Source of the DNA: Bacteroidales bacterium UBA1204
GTDB lineage: Bacteria; Bacteroidota; Bacteroidia; Bacteroidales; F082
Direction: 5' to 3'
Length of the DNA stretch: 39,116 bases
NCBI GenBank assembly: GCA_002310075.1
Contig: DBXU01000183.1
Coordinates: 4,905-44,020 of the forward strand
Position numbers and translations under genes: made by a program. Below the pieces are notes generated by a model. The model searched no databases. It was not told the DNA's origin and saw nothing but the letters and a program-made list of their open reading frames with translations. This document shows positions 24,420 through 34,938 of this stretch, piece after piece. The stretch's first letter is position 1; each line of letters begins with the position of its first letter.

Positions 24420-24797
24420 ATGAGAGTAAGACATCAAACAGATAACGTTGAAGAGATTGTGGCCGCAACGATTGAGGCCATGGAAGCCGTGAAAGGTAAG
24501 GAAATCGTCACGCTCGACTTGCGTGAGATCGACACCGCAGTAACCGATTATTTCGTCATCTGCCACGCTCCTTCCAAAACGCAAGTGGATGCTATCGCCG
24601 ACAAGGTAGAGGAATTGGTTTTCGAAAAAACACATAACAAGCCCTATCATGTTGAAGGACGTGACAATACTGAATGGATTTTGATCGATTTTGTGGATGT
24701 CGTCGTTCATGTGTTCTTGGAGTCGAAGCGAGAGTTCTACAAGATTGAGGAACTATGGGCTGATGCTGAAAGAATCGTGAATGCTGCAGAGGAATAA
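24420..24797 (+). CDS. rsfS: Ribosome silencing factor RsfS (Iojap/DUF143)
   Basis: RsfS binds ribosomal protein L14 on the 50S subunit and prevents subunit joining when nutrients are short. The 125-residue protein shows the family core: VTLDLREIDTAVTDYFVICHAPSKTQVDAIADKV, followed by HVEGRDNTEWILIDFVDVVVHVF and REFYKIEELWADA. The length is normal. It opens an operon with ftsH 21 bases downstream, an arrangement I recall as usual in Bacteroidota. Confidence 0.95.
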   Translation: MRVRHQTDNVEEIVAATIEAMEAVKGKEIVTLDLREIDTAVTDYFVICHAPSKTQVDAIADKVEELVFEKTHNKPYHVEGRDNTEWILIDFVDVVVHVFLESKREFYKIEELWADAERIVNAAEE

Positions 24798-24818
24798 TCA
24801 ATTCGAAATCATTTTATA

Positions 24819-26849
24819 ATGGATAATAACGATAGCAAGGGACCTGGCAAGAATCCAAGCCAGCCTAATCAGTCTGGGGATACGAACCAAAAACCGAATG
24901 GTAAAAAACGGTTCAATTTTATGTGGATCTATGCCATTCTGTTCGCCGTGCTGATTGGTGTGAACTTTTTTGGCAGGGATGCATCCACTCCTCATGAAGA
25001 GATTGACCAGGGGAAACTCATCGAGTTGCTTAAAAGCGAGCAGGTCGGTAAGATAGAACTTATCAACCGCGAAGACGCTGACATTTATTTGAACGAAAAA
25101 GGCTTGTCCGCCTATTTCCCTGAAGCGAAAGCCAATTCCGAAGGCATTACTTCCACCCCTAATTATTCCTACAAAATCGGTTCGTTGGAACGTTTTGAGG
25201 AGATGGTGGAGAACGCCCAGCAGGAAGTTAGCAGTCCTGTGTATATCACAAACGTGAGGCGAAGCAATTGGATGTCGGATATCATTGCATGGATGATACC
25301 ATTGGCACTTCTTCTTGTGTTCTATATCATTCTCATGCGTGGCATGGGACGTAATATGGGAGGTGGTGGTGCTGGCTCGATTTTCAGTATAGGGAAATCG
25401 CGTGCACAACTCTATGACAAGAATAGCAGCAATGTCAATGTGACCTTTAAGGATGTTGCCGGATTGGAAGAAGCCAAAGTCGAAATCATGGAGGTCGTTG
25501 ACTTTTTGAAGAACCCTGAGAAATATACGAAATTGGGCGGCAAGATTCCGAAAGGCGTCCTTTTGGTCGGCCCTCCTGGGACGGGTAAGACTTTGCTGGC
25601 CAAATCGGTGGCTGGCGAAGCCAATGTTCCTTTCTTCAGCCTATCGGGCTCCGACTTTGTAGAGATGTTTGTGGGCGTGGGTGCCTCGCGTGTTCGTGAC
25701 TTGTTCAACAACGCCAAGCAAAAAGCGCCGTGCATCATTTTCATCGATGAGATTGATGCCATCGGCCGTGCCCGTGGCAAGAGTGCCATCACTGGCGGCA
25801 ACGATGAACGCGAAAGCACCTTGAATCAGTTGCTCACCGAGATGGATGGCTTCGGCACCAATTCGGGTGTTATCGTGTTGGCAGCCACCAACCGTGCCGA
25901 TATCCTTGACAAGGCGTTGCTTCGTGCAGGTCGTTTCGATCGCCAGATTTATGTGGAGCTGCCCGATATTGTGGGACGTAAAGAGATCTTCGAAGTCCAT
26001 ATGCGCGGCTTGAAGTTGGGAGCTGACGTCGACAAGGATTTCTTGGCCAAACAGACGCCTGGTTTCTCTGGCGCGGATATCGCCAATGTCTGTAACGAAG
26101 CGGCCTTGATGGCCGCCCGTAAAGGCAAGAATGAAATCGATAAGCAAGACTTCCTTGATGCTGTCGACCGTATCATCGGTGGCTTGGAAAAAAAGAACAA
26201 GATCATCTCACCTGAAGAGAAGAAGGTCATCGCTTTCCATGAGGCAGGTCACGCAACAACGAGCTGGCTACTTCAATATGCTCATCCTTTGGTCAAGGTT
26301 ACCATTGTGCCTCGTGGCAATTCACTTGGTGCTGCCTGGTATTTGCCCGAGGAGCGACAGATTACTACTAAGGAGCAGATGTATCATGAGATGATTGCTA
26401 CCTTGGGCGGCCGAGCTGCTGAACAAGTTGTCTTTGGCCAAATCTCAACGGGCGCCCTCTCCGATCTTGAGAAGGTGACCAAGCAAGCTTTTGCCATGGT
26501 AACCTATTACGGCTTGGATGATGAGATTGGTAATATCAGTTACTACGACTCGTCAGGTCAACAGGACTACAGCTTGTCGAAACCCTATAGTGAGAAGACG
26601 GCAGAAACCATCGACCGCGAAGTGAGCAAGCTGGTCGAAAAGGCCTATCAAGAAGCTGTAGCTATTCTCACAGACCATCGCGACGGTTTGTCGCAGTTGG
26701 CCAACAAACTCATCGAAGAGGAGGTTATCTTTGGGGATGACCTTGAACGCATCTTCGGCAAACGTCCATGGGACAACTCTGAAGACGAAAAACTGAAAAA
26801 TGCTGCCTTGAAAGCAGCTGAAGAAAGAAAAACGGAATCAAATGCATAA
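24819..26849 (+). CDS. ftsH: ATP-dependent zinc metalloprotease FtsH
   Basis: FtsH is a membrane-bound hexameric AAA protease that degrades misfolded membrane proteins and regulatory proteins. The 676-residue protein has two membrane segments (about 32-47 and 150-172) around a periplasmic domain, a Gly-rich linker, Walker A GPPGTGKT at 251-258, Walker B with [11 protein letters not shown], the second region of homology ([18 protein letters not shown]), and the zinc site H474-E-A-G-H478 with D549 as probable third ligand (GALSDLEK). The N-terminus is polar and Asn/Pro-rich (about 30 residues). The LUD gene follows 5 bases after the stop. Confidence 0.97.
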   Translation: MDNNDSKGPGKNPSQPNQSGDTNQKPNGKKRFNFMWIYAILFAVLIGVNFFGRDASTPHEEIDQGKLIELLKSEQVGKIELINREDADIYLNEKGLSAYFPEAKANSEGITSTPNYSYKIGSLERFEEMVENAQQEVSSPVYITNVRRSNWMSDIIAWMIPLALLLVFYIILMRGMGRNMGGGGAGSIFSIGKSRAQLYDKNSSNVNVTFKDVAGLEEAKVEIMEVVDFLKNPEKYTKLGGKIPKGVLLVGPPGTGKTLLAKSVAGEANVPFFSLSGSDFVEMFVGVGASRVRDLFNNAKQKAPCIIFIDEIDAIGRARGKSAITGGNDERESTLNQLLTEMDGFGTNSGVIVLAATNRADILDKALLRAGRFDRQIYVELPDIVGRKEIFEVHMRGLKLGADVDKDFLAKQTPGFSGADIANVCNEAALMAARKGKNEIDKQDFLDAVDRIIGGLEKKNKIISPEEKKVIAFHEAGHATTSWLLQYAHPLVKVTIVPRGNSLGAAWYLPEERQITTKEQMYHEMIATLGGRAAEQVVFGQISTGALSDLEKVTKQAFAMVTYYGLDDEIGNISYYDSSGQQDYSLSKPYSEKTAETIDREVSKLVEKAYQEAVAILTDHRDGLSQLANKLIEEEVIFGDDLERIFGKRPWDNSEDEKLKNAALKAAEERKTESNA

Positions 26850-26854
26850 TTGCC

Positions 26855-27529
26855 ATGGCTTGGGATAACAAAGGAGAAAATACCGATACCACCTTTAAGG
26901 AACAGATTTTGGCAAAGGTTAGGAATGCCTTAATCGAGAAACCTGAGGCGATGTTTAAGGATATCGACCAGCGAACCGAGACATGGGTGCCTATCAATGA
27001 AGAAGACGGCACAGCCATAACTTTTGTGCAGAACTTTAAGGAGCATGGCGGCGTTTTCATTTATTTGGAGAGTGAAGCTGAATTTGCCGAATGCATAAAA
27101 CAACTGGCTCCTGAAAATGGTTGGGAACCCTTATGGTGTACCGATCCTGCCATGCAAGCTTTGTTGAATCAGCACGGCATTCCTTTCACGACTTCTTCGG
27201 AACGCGAGCCTAAACAGAAACTCGTGAGTCTAATCGGATGTGATTGTTTGGTTGCCCAAACAGGTAGTATCGTGGTTTCCGATAAGCTCACCAATGATCG
27301 TGAAGCATACGCCTTACCAGATGTGTTGCTGGTCTTTGCAACAACAGATCAAATTGTGCCTGGAATGAGGACGGCTTTCCAAACCATGAAACGTAAATAT
27401 GCCAAAAACAAACCCTCCCAGATGACCATAATCACGGGACCAAGCCGTTGCTCCGACATTGAGCAGACCTTGGTGATCGGAGCCAATGGAATTCGCCAGG
27501 TGGCGGTTTTTTTGGTGGATGAGGAATAG
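26855..27529 (+). CDS. LUD domain protein (LutC/YkgG-like)
   Basis: The 224-residue protein has the LUD fold seen in LutC, a component of the lactate utilisation complex LutABC, with characteristic segments CDCLVAQTGSIVV, LLVFATTDQIVPGM and MTIITGPSRCSDIEQTLVIGANG. No lutA or lutB iron-sulfur partners are present. Its position directly after rsfS-ftsH is conserved in Bacteroidota as far as I recall, which hints at a role other than lactate oxidation. It is followed 1 base after its stop by a perfect palindrome that ends the operon. Confidence 0.88.
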   Translation: MAWDNKGENTDTTFKEQILAKVRNALIEKPEAMFKDIDQRTETWVPINEEDGTAITFVQNFKEHGGVFIYLESEAEFAECIKQLAPENGWEPLWCTDPAMQALLNQHGIPFTTSSEREPKQKLVSLIGCDCLVAQTGSIVVSDKLTNDREAYALPDVLLVFATTDQIVPGMRTAFQTMKRKYAKNKPSQMTIITGPSRCSDIEQTLVIGANGIRQVAVFLVDEE

Positions 27530-27530
27530 T

Positions 27531-27566
27531 AAGATTGAAGGGCTGCCATGGCAGCCCTTCAATCTT
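27531..27566. terminator. Perfect 36-bp palindrome, bidirectional terminator between convergent genes
   Basis: The two 18-base arms (27531-27548 and 27549-27566) are exact reverse complements with no unpaired loop, beginning AAGATTGAAGGGCTGCC. The centre is GCCATGGC. The ends are AAGATT and AATCTT, so both strands give a short run of T after a GC-rich stem. The element begins 1 base after the LUD stop and ends on the first base of the MoxR stop codon, so it serves both convergent genes. Confidence 0.85.
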
Positions 27567-28534
27567 TATTTCAATGCGTCAATGATATTTTCAATTGAAA
27601 CCCCTTCAGCCTCTGCCGTATAGTTACGGATGATGCGGTGGCGCAGGATGGGAATGGCCACACGTTGCACATCTTCAATGTCGGGGGAGTATTTGCCTGC
27701 CAAGATAGCATTGGCCTTAGCTCCGATGATTAGGTACTGTGAAGCACGAGGACCGGCGCCCCAGCTGAGGTATCGATTGGCCCACTCGTGAGCCTTCTCG
27801 GTGTGAGGACGGGTCTTGGCAACCAGATTTACAGCATATTCGTATACATTGTCAGGCACAGGCACCCTGTATATCAGCTGTTGAAAATACAGGATCTCTT
27901 CAGGCGATAGCACTGCGTTGACTTCGGCTTCTTTGCCAACAGTGGTGCTCTTCACGATGTCGATTTCCTCTTCGTAGGATGGATAGTCGAGCATGAGGTT
28001 GAACATGAAACGGTCTAGCTGCGCCTCGGGGAGCGGATAGGTGCCTTCCTGCTCAATAGGATTCTGGGTTGCCAACACAAAAAACGGTTCTTGCAATTTG
28101 TAGGTCTTGCCCGAAACGGTGATTCTTTTTTCCTGCATGGCTTCGAGTAAAGCGGCTTGCGTTTTTGGGGGCGTACGGTTGATCTCGTCTGCCAGCACAA
28201 TATTGGAAAAAACAGGTCCTTTGATGAACTTGAACTGCCGCGATTCGTCTAAAATTTCTGTACCTACGATGTCAGAAGGCATCAAGTCAGGGGTGAACTG
28301 TATGCGGTTGAAACTCAAACCTAAAGCCTTTCCAATGGTGTTGACCAAAAGCGTCTTGGCCAAGCCTGGTACGCCAACCAACAGAACATGACCTTGACAA
28401 AAGATGGAAAGGATGGTATCGTGTATGATATCGTTTTGTCCAACGATAACCTTTCCAATCTCTTGACGCAGTTTGTTGTATTTTTCTACTAAAGCTTTGG
28501 CGCCTTCAATATCCGTGTCGAATAAATTGCTCAT
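27566..28534 (-). CDS. MoxR family AAA+ ATPase
   Basis: MoxR ATPases act as chaperone-like remodelers in maturation of metal-cofactor enzymes or envelope complexes. The 322-residue protein has Walker A GVPGLAKT at 54-61, Walker B with D116-E117 in VLADEINRTPPK, sensor 1 ATQNPIEQEGTYPLPEAQLDRF with the arginine finger region, and a C-terminal lid. These ATPases usually precede a DUF58/VWA gene cluster; here the gene ends at a terminator with no such genes downstream. Its ATG overlaps the stop of the SurA-like gene by 4 bases (ATGA), so the two proteins are coupled. Confidence 0.94.
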   Translation of the reverse strand: MSNLFDTDIEGAKALVEKYNKLRQEIGKVIVGQNDIIHDTILSIFCQGHVLLVGVPGLAKTLLVNTIGKALGLSFNRIQFTPDLMPSDIVGTEILDESRQFKFIKGPVFSNIVLADEINRTPPKTQAALLEAMQEKRITVSGKTYKLQEPFFVLATQNPIEQEGTYPLPEAQLDRFMFNLMLDYPSYEEEIDIVKSTTVGKEAEVNAVLSPEEILYFQQLIYRVPVPDNVYEYAVNLVAKTRPHTEKAHEWANRYLSWGAGPRASQYLIIGAKANAILAGKYSPDIEDVQRVAIPILRHRIIRNYTAEAEGVSIENIIDALK

Positions 28535-29907
28535 TTCTTACTCCATTCAAAATAAAAGTCGCAATCGGCGTAATTCTCATCGATGCGTATATAAGCTTTG
28601 GGGGCTTTCTCCTTGACCCATTTTGCGATAGTCTGTTGTTTCTTGTCGTTGAGCGCCCATCCTTGAATCAGATTGTAGTCGTCTTTCAGGTTGGCTTTAT
28701 GGGTCTCAGTCTTGCTCTTCACCATGACGAGTCTGAAAGCATCTTTGTTTTCATTCGTGGTCATGGGTACTGGGTCGCTAATTTCACCAACGTCGAGGCG
28801 GCTGATGACAAAGGCAAGATTCTTGAATTCGGGGAAGTATTCGCCTAAAGCCTGTAAGTCATTAAGGTTTAATTTGTTGCCGCCTGTAGAAGCGTTGGAT
28901 AGATAGCCTCCACTGTTTTTAGAGTCGTCGTCGCTGAATTGCTTACAAGCGTCTTCAAAGGTGATCTCACCATTGCGGATGGCGCCTGCGATGGAATCAA
29001 GTTGTGTTTGGGCTTTTTCCAGGGCTTCCACTGGGACTTTGGCTGTGAGCAGGATATGACGGCAGTTTACCATGTCGTCGCGGCGCTCGATCAATTGTAT
29101 GATATGGAAACCGAAATCCGTCTCGATCACATCAGAAATCTCACCGTCTCTCAAGTTAAAGGCGGCAGCTTCGAATTCGGAAGCGAAAACGCCTTTGCCG
29201 GTGAAGCCAAGCTCACCTCCGTTGCGTGCCGATCCAGGGTCTTCGGAATACAACACGGCAAGGGTAGAGAAGCTTTCGCCTTCCAAGATGCGCTTGCGTA
29301 TTTGATAGAGCCGTTCCTTGACCTGGAGCTTCTCGTCGATGCTGACTGGAGGACGTTTCACGATTTGGCAAATCTCATATTCTGGTTCCACCATCGGGAT
29401 GCTGTCTTGAGGCAATCCGTTGTAGAACTTTTTCACTTCGTTAGGAGTGACTGTGACATGTTCCATGATGGATTCCTGAACCATTTCTTGCAACATGTGG
29501 TCTTTAACAGATTGACGCACCTCGTCTTTGATTTCAGGCAAAGTCTTGTTGAACTGGGCCTCCATCTTTTCCTTTGAGCCAATGCGGCTGATGAAATACT
29601 GGATCTTGCTTTCCAGTTCGGCTTCCACTTTGTCGTCCGACACGGTGAGGCTGTCCATTTCGGCCTGGTTGAGCATCAGTTTCTGTAGGAGAAGATCCTC
29701 CATGATGTCACATCGCATCGATTGTGCCGTACCTTTGGCCCCACCTTGCAAACGATATTGAATGTATTGGTTTTCAATGTCGGATTGAAGGATGATGTTT
29801 TTGCCTACCACGGCGACAACTTTGTCAATCACTTGGGGTTTGTGGCTTTGGGCGTATAGGGGTGCCGTCAAAAGGGCAATTGCCAAATAAACTAAAGCTT
29901 TCTTCAT
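28531..29907 (-). CDS. surA: SurA-like periplasmic chaperone/peptidyl-prolyl isomerase
   Basis: SurA binds unfolded outer-membrane proteins in the periplasm and hands them to BamA. The 458-residue protein has a signal peptide (about 1-19, ending LYAQ), an N-terminal SurA chaperone domain (KVVAVVGKNIILQSDIENQ...), and two parvulin (rotamase) domains at about 180-275 and 280-400. Domain 1 keeps the parvulin ending FGFHIIQLIE and a GGELGF motif; domain 2 has CRHILL and an altered GGYLSN. It is the third of three related genes read in the same direction, 26 bases after the second. Confidence 0.9.
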   Translation of the reverse strand: MKKALVYLAIALLTAPLYAQSHKPQVIDKVVAVVGKNIILQSDIENQYIQYRLQGGAKGTAQSMRCDIMEDLLLQKLMLNQAEMDSLTVSDDKVEAELESKIQYFISRIGSKEKMEAQFNKTLPEIKDEVRQSVKDHMLQEMVQESIMEHVTVTPNEVKKFYNGLPQDSIPMVEPEYEICQIVKRPPVSIDEKLQVKERLYQIRKRILEGESFSTLAVLYSEDPGSARNGGELGFTGKGVFASEFEAAAFNLRDGEISDVIETDFGFHIIQLIERRDDMVNCRHILLTAKVPVEALEKAQTQLDSIAGAIRNGEITFEDACKQFSDDDSKNSGGYLSNASTGGNKLNLNDLQALGEYFPEFKNLAFVISRLDVGEISDPVPMTTNENKDAFRLVMVKSKTETHKANLKDDYNLIQGWALNDKKQQTIAKWVKEKAPKAYIRIDENYADCDFYFEWSKK

Positions 29908-29933
29908 TCTTGTTGTTCTTATATTTTAGGGTA

Positions 29934-30815
29934 CTAATCAGCATTGTCTAAGGCAGGCATGCCGACATAGACTTCAAATGCGTGTTCTTTTTTTGCTTTC
30001 TCGTATATCGATGCTTTCATCCTGTCGAGAAGGTCTTTCTTTCGTTGGGTCAAGATGACATTCTTGATGTCGTCCTTTACCAGTTCGAGAGGGGCGACGG
30101 TTTCCTCCAATAGATAATCCACAAAGCGGACCATATAGGAATAGTCGGCATCGTCGAGGGCGACAAACTTGTTTTTCTTCAAAAAGCTCTCGGCATTAAG
30201 TATCTCGATGGGGATGATGTGGGTTAAGTCGTCAAGCCGTATCCATGCGTCAACGTTCAAATAGCTTGAAACAGCATAGTAGTTGGCCATCACGTCAAGG
30301 TTTTGGAGCATCAGCGTGTCCTTATCACTCAAAAGCTTGCGGAATGACTCTTTGTTTGCGTTGTTGAGGTCGAGGATGACGTAGGCCGCCTTAACCATGT
30401 TGTTTCGCAATTGGAAATTAGCCTTGTTGTCCTCGTAATAGGCTTCGATTTCTGAATCAGATACAAGAGTGTCCAGCTTCTGGTTGATCAGCTGTGTTTC
30501 ATAGGCATAGACGACCAAGGAATTCTGGTATTCTTTAATCTTTTTGTCAAGGCCCAGATCCTCCTTCTTCAAATTGTTTTCGGCTTGATGAAGAAGCAAC
30601 TCTTGTCGTAGCCAGGAGTCAATATAGTTGTTGACCAGCTGGATGCTGTCAATGATGCTTGCATGTTCGGGTACAATCCCTTTGAGGTCGGACTCATAAA
30701 GGTATTTGCCATAGCACTCTGCCACCACCACCTCTTTCGTTTTTCTGGAGATGGGATGACAGGCTTGTGTGGCAATCAAGAGAATGATGCCGAAACAAAT
30801 GCAGAGCTTTTTCAT
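29934..30815 (-). CDS. SurA-N-like lipoprotein lacking a recognisable parvulin domain
   Basis: The 293-residue protein has a lipoprotein signal peptide (Cys after LLIATQA). The body is mostly helical, with a SurA-N-like part (DSIQLVNNYIDSWLRQELLLHQAENNLKKEDLGLDKKIKEY), an acidic helical middle, and a terminal helix (QRKKDLLDRMKASIYEKAKKEHAFEVY) like those that close the SurA chaperone module. The FGFH- and HIL-type parvulin motifs seen in its neighbours are absent. I read it as an isomerase-deficient member of a periplasmic chaperone trio. It overlaps the upstream PpiD-like gene by 4 bases (ATGA) and precedes the SurA-like gene by 26 bases. Confidence 0.75.
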   Translation of the reverse strand: MKKLCICFGIILLIATQACHPISRKTKEVVVAECYGKYLYESDLKGIVPEHASIIDSIQLVNNYIDSWLRQELLLHQAENNLKKEDLGLDKKIKEYQNSLVVYAYETQLINQKLDTLVSDSEIEAYYEDNKANFQLRNNMVKAAYVILDLNNANKESFRKLLSDKDTLMLQNLDVMANYYAVSSYLNVDAWIRLDDLTHIIPIEILNAESFLKKNKFVALDDADYSYMVRFVDYLLEETVAPLELVKDDIKNVILTQRKKDLLDRMKASIYEKAKKEHAFEVYVGMPALDNAD

Positions 30816-32830
30816 TGATACAGTTTTCTGACCTTGTCCAATACTTTCTCGTTGATGCTTACGGGATATCTCTTGTGGAGCGACGCGATCCAGCTCTTTT
30901 CCAATTCTTGTTGATAATCGGAGATGACCAAGCCTTTGGCTTCCTTCAAAGTCTTTTCCTCAGGTTTGCGCACTTCACGGATGCAAACGATGACTGTTGA
31001 CTCATCGACCGTCGAGGGAATTTCATTGACAGTGCCTTCTTTCCATTCGGTTTGGTCGACATATTGGTTGTCGCCTTTTTGGTAGAAACCTTTACGCACA
31101 AATGCAAAGTTGATGGAGTCTCTCGATAAAGCGGTTCTTAGGCTATCCAAAGGCGTGCCATTTGAGATAAGGGCTTTGACTGCAGGCAGCGATTCCTTGC
31201 GGGCAACCGTGACGATGGTGGCAAGTACACGGTCACTCCACATGTAGTTGGACGCATGCGCTTTGTGATATTCCTGAAGGCCAAGCGTATCTTTCACGGC
31301 CTTGTCCCAAACTTCACGATCCATCAGGTCAAAGAGGAGGATGCCATCCTTGTATTCCTGTACCATTTCTTTGAATTCAGGATATTTCTCTTCAAGATGG
31401 GCATCGGCATAATTCAAGAGAGTCTCGTTGGAGAAACTTTCGTATAGTTGATAGGCGTAGGTGGAAGGCGTAACGTACTTCTGAGGAGTTTGCTTTTCTT
31501 CGATGTAGGTGATGAAGTCTTTGACTTTCGTTGTGTTGCCATCAAGGGTGAAGAGAGTGGCGTTCATGTCGACACCTTCTGCAGGCTTGTAGGCTTTTCT
31601 GAGAATGCTGCTGTCGACGGTGGCCATGAAAGCTTCAAGATTCTTGTCGTTAGCCTTAAACTTGTAGTCTTTCTTGATTTGTTTTAGAACAACCTCGTCA
31701 GATTTCTTGGAGCGCATGTCTTTCTCGATGCGTTCGCTCAGGCCTTTCATTTCTTTTTCGAATGAGCCTACGCCGGTCTTGCTTAACAGCTTGATGATAT
31801 GGAATCCGTAATCGGTGCGGACGGGCTTCGAAATTTCATTGATGTCCAATGATTTGCACGCTTCGATGAATTCTGGGACGATGCGGTTGACTGTGAATGT
31901 GCTTAAAGCGCCGCCACGGGCTACGGTGCCGCGGTCGTCAGAGTATTTTGTAACGGCTTCATTCCAGTTATTGCCATCTTGGCTCATCAATTCATTGTAG
32001 ATGTTATCGGCTTTTTGCTTCATGGCAGCCACTTCGTCGGCGGGAGCGTCGAAGGGAAGTTGCAGGAAAATGTGAGCGGCTTGGATGGCCCCCATGGCTT
32101 CGGTGGCGCTTTCTACTTTGATGATATGATATCCGAAGTCGCTGCGAACAGGCATCGAGATGTCTCCGGGTTGGGTGTTATAGGCGCCTGTTTCGAAAGG
32201 ATAAACCATGTCGAATACGCTGAAGTAGCCAAGGTCGCCACGGTTGCCAGGACGTGCAGGAGCTTGGTCGGTGGCTTTCATGGGTTTTGCCGAAGGGTCG
32301 TCGGAATAGCGTATTGCTAGTTCGCCAAAGTCTTCGCCTTTCAAAGCACGTTTGCGGAGGTCCATTGCTTTGTTGTATGCCTTCAGCGTATCAGAAGGCA
32401 AAGCATGTTTGTCGCAACGAATCAGGATATGGGAGGCTCTGATGTCTTTCAGCTTGCGCTGATATGCTTCTTGAAGCAACTCGTCTGTGATGTCATCGCT
32501 GCTCATGAAAGGCTTGGCAAGCTGCTTGCGGTAACCGGCCAACTCTCTTTGGAACTTAGCACTGGTGTCGAGTTTGAGGCGCTCGGCCTCCATGACTTTC
32601 ATGCGGAAATTGATGAAAAGGTCCAAATATTCGTCAACGGTCTTTTTTTCGATTACCTCACTCTTTAGGTTGTTTTTGGCATACACTTCGGTAAAATCCT
32701 TAACTGTGACATCTTCGTTGCCAATAGTCATCAGCACTTTCTTGTCCAGTTTTGACTGGGCATTGACGAAAAGAGAAGGCATTAGAATCAGTGCCAATAA
32801 AAACAGTTTCAAACAGTTAGCTTTTTTCAT
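30812..32830 (-). CDS. PpiD/SurA-like peptidyl-prolyl isomerase
   Basis: The 672-residue protein begins with a signal peptide (MKKANCLKLFLLALILMPSLFVNAQ) and a chaperone-type N-domain. Two parvulin domains follow. The first contains ASHILIRCDKH, GNRGDLGYFSVFDMVYPFE and SDFGYHIIKVE. The second contains AAHIFLQLP, GGALSTFTVNRIVPEF and TDYGFHIIKLL. The long C-terminal part (about 390-672) is helical and resembles a further chaperone region. I use the ATG at 32830; an upstream in-frame start would add 26 residues that destroy the signal peptide. It heads the run of four minus-strand genes ending in MoxR. Confidence 0.9.
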   Translation of the reverse strand: MKKANCLKLFLLALILMPSLFVNAQSKLDKKVLMTIGNEDVTVKDFTEVYAKNNLKSEVIEKKTVDEYLDLFINFRMKVMEAERLKLDTSAKFQRELAGYRKQLAKPFMSSDDITDELLQEAYQRKLKDIRASHILIRCDKHALPSDTLKAYNKAMDLRKRALKGEDFGELAIRYSDDPSAKPMKATDQAPARPGNRGDLGYFSVFDMVYPFETGAYNTQPGDISMPVRSDFGYHIIKVESATEAMGAIQAAHIFLQLPFDAPADEVAAMKQKADNIYNELMSQDGNNWNEAVTKYSDDRGTVARGGALSTFTVNRIVPEFIEACKSLDINEISKPVRTDYGFHIIKLLSKTGVGSFEKEMKGLSERIEKDMRSKKSDEVVLKQIKKDYKFKANDKNLEAFMATVDSSILRKAYKPAEGVDMNATLFTLDGNTTKVKDFITYIEEKQTPQKYVTPSTYAYQLYESFSNETLLNYADAHLEEKYPEFKEMVQEYKDGILLFDLMDREVWDKAVKDTLGLQEYHKAHASNYMWSDRVLATIVTVARKESLPAVKALISNGTPLDSLRTALSRDSINFAFVRKGFYQKGDNQYVDQTEWKEGTVNEIPSTVDESTVIVCIREVRKPEEKTLKEAKGLVISDYQQELEKSWIASLHKRYPVSINEKVLDKVRKLYQ

Positions 32831-32888
32831 TTTATTCTTATGGTTTTTATGATTTGTTACACGATAAGGGGCGGTAAAAATACATAAA

Positions 32889-32930
32889 ATCCGCCACATG
32901 ACGTTCAATTAACGCAGAAAAATGGCGGAT
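32889..32930 (-). terminator. Likely terminator of the guaB operon
   Basis: ATCCGCCA (32889-32896) is the reverse complement of TGGCGGAT (32923-32930), giving an 8-bp stem with a long 26-base loop. On the minus strand it is followed by the T-rich run TTTTATGTATTTTT. A small second hairpin, CGGGA-TATGC-TCCCG, lies at 32946-32960, right after the end of the small gene. The long loop lowers confidence. Confidence 0.55.
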
Positions 32931-32960
32931 ATTATGATAGGTTCTCGGGATATGCTCCCG

Positions 32961-33371
32961 TTATGTCCTCAGGCAGCCTTCCACTTCAAGGCCTTCCGAT
33001 AGGACATGCAGATTGGTGACATCGATTTTTTCGATGACGGCTTTCACTTGCTCAATCTGGTCAAGATGGAGTAGAAGATGGCTGTCGGGCCGCTTTTCGA
33101 TTAGGCTTGACGGGATTTTGCCTTTCAAAAGGTTGAGCGCTGTGGCAATCAACGTGTCAGTTCCCATGCCCGCTGTTATCTGAAGCAACAAGTCGCTGCC
33201 AATCAGCTCTTTGATGATCAAATTGGCAGAGATATCCTTCTTGATAAAGCCCAAGTTAAGGGCATAAGTCACCTTTACAGTCTTGTCATCGACAAAAGAG
33301 AAAGAGATGGGTTGCTTTGTCTTTTCGGTGATAAGGTCCTGTAACTCAGAAAAAGAAAGTGAGGCTTTCAT
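32961..33371 (-). CDS. Conserved-looking protein of unknown function downstream of guaB
   Basis: I do not recognise this 136-residue protein. It has no signal peptide or membrane segment. The composition is alternating strand/helix (for example ISFSFVDDKTVKVTYALNL, then ISANLIIKELIGSDLLLQI, then HLLLHLDQIEQVKAVIEKI), suggesting an alpha/beta cytoplasmic fold. The final third carries a Leu-rich helix. There is only 1 base between the guaB stop and this ATG, so it is translated from the same message. It could be a regulatory or accessory protein for nucleotide metabolism, but nothing in the sequence proves this. Confidence 0.72.
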   Translation of the reverse strand: MKASLSFSELQDLITEKTKQPISFSFVDDKTVKVTYALNLGFIKKDISANLIIKELIGSDLLLQITAGMGTDTLIATALNLLKGKIPSSLIEKRPDSHLLLHLDQIEQVKAVIEKIDVTNLHVLSEGLEVEGCLRT

Positions 33372-33372
33372 A

Positions 33373-34917
<1,545 letters not shown>

Positions 34918-34938
34918 CTATGATGTCACGAACATTCT

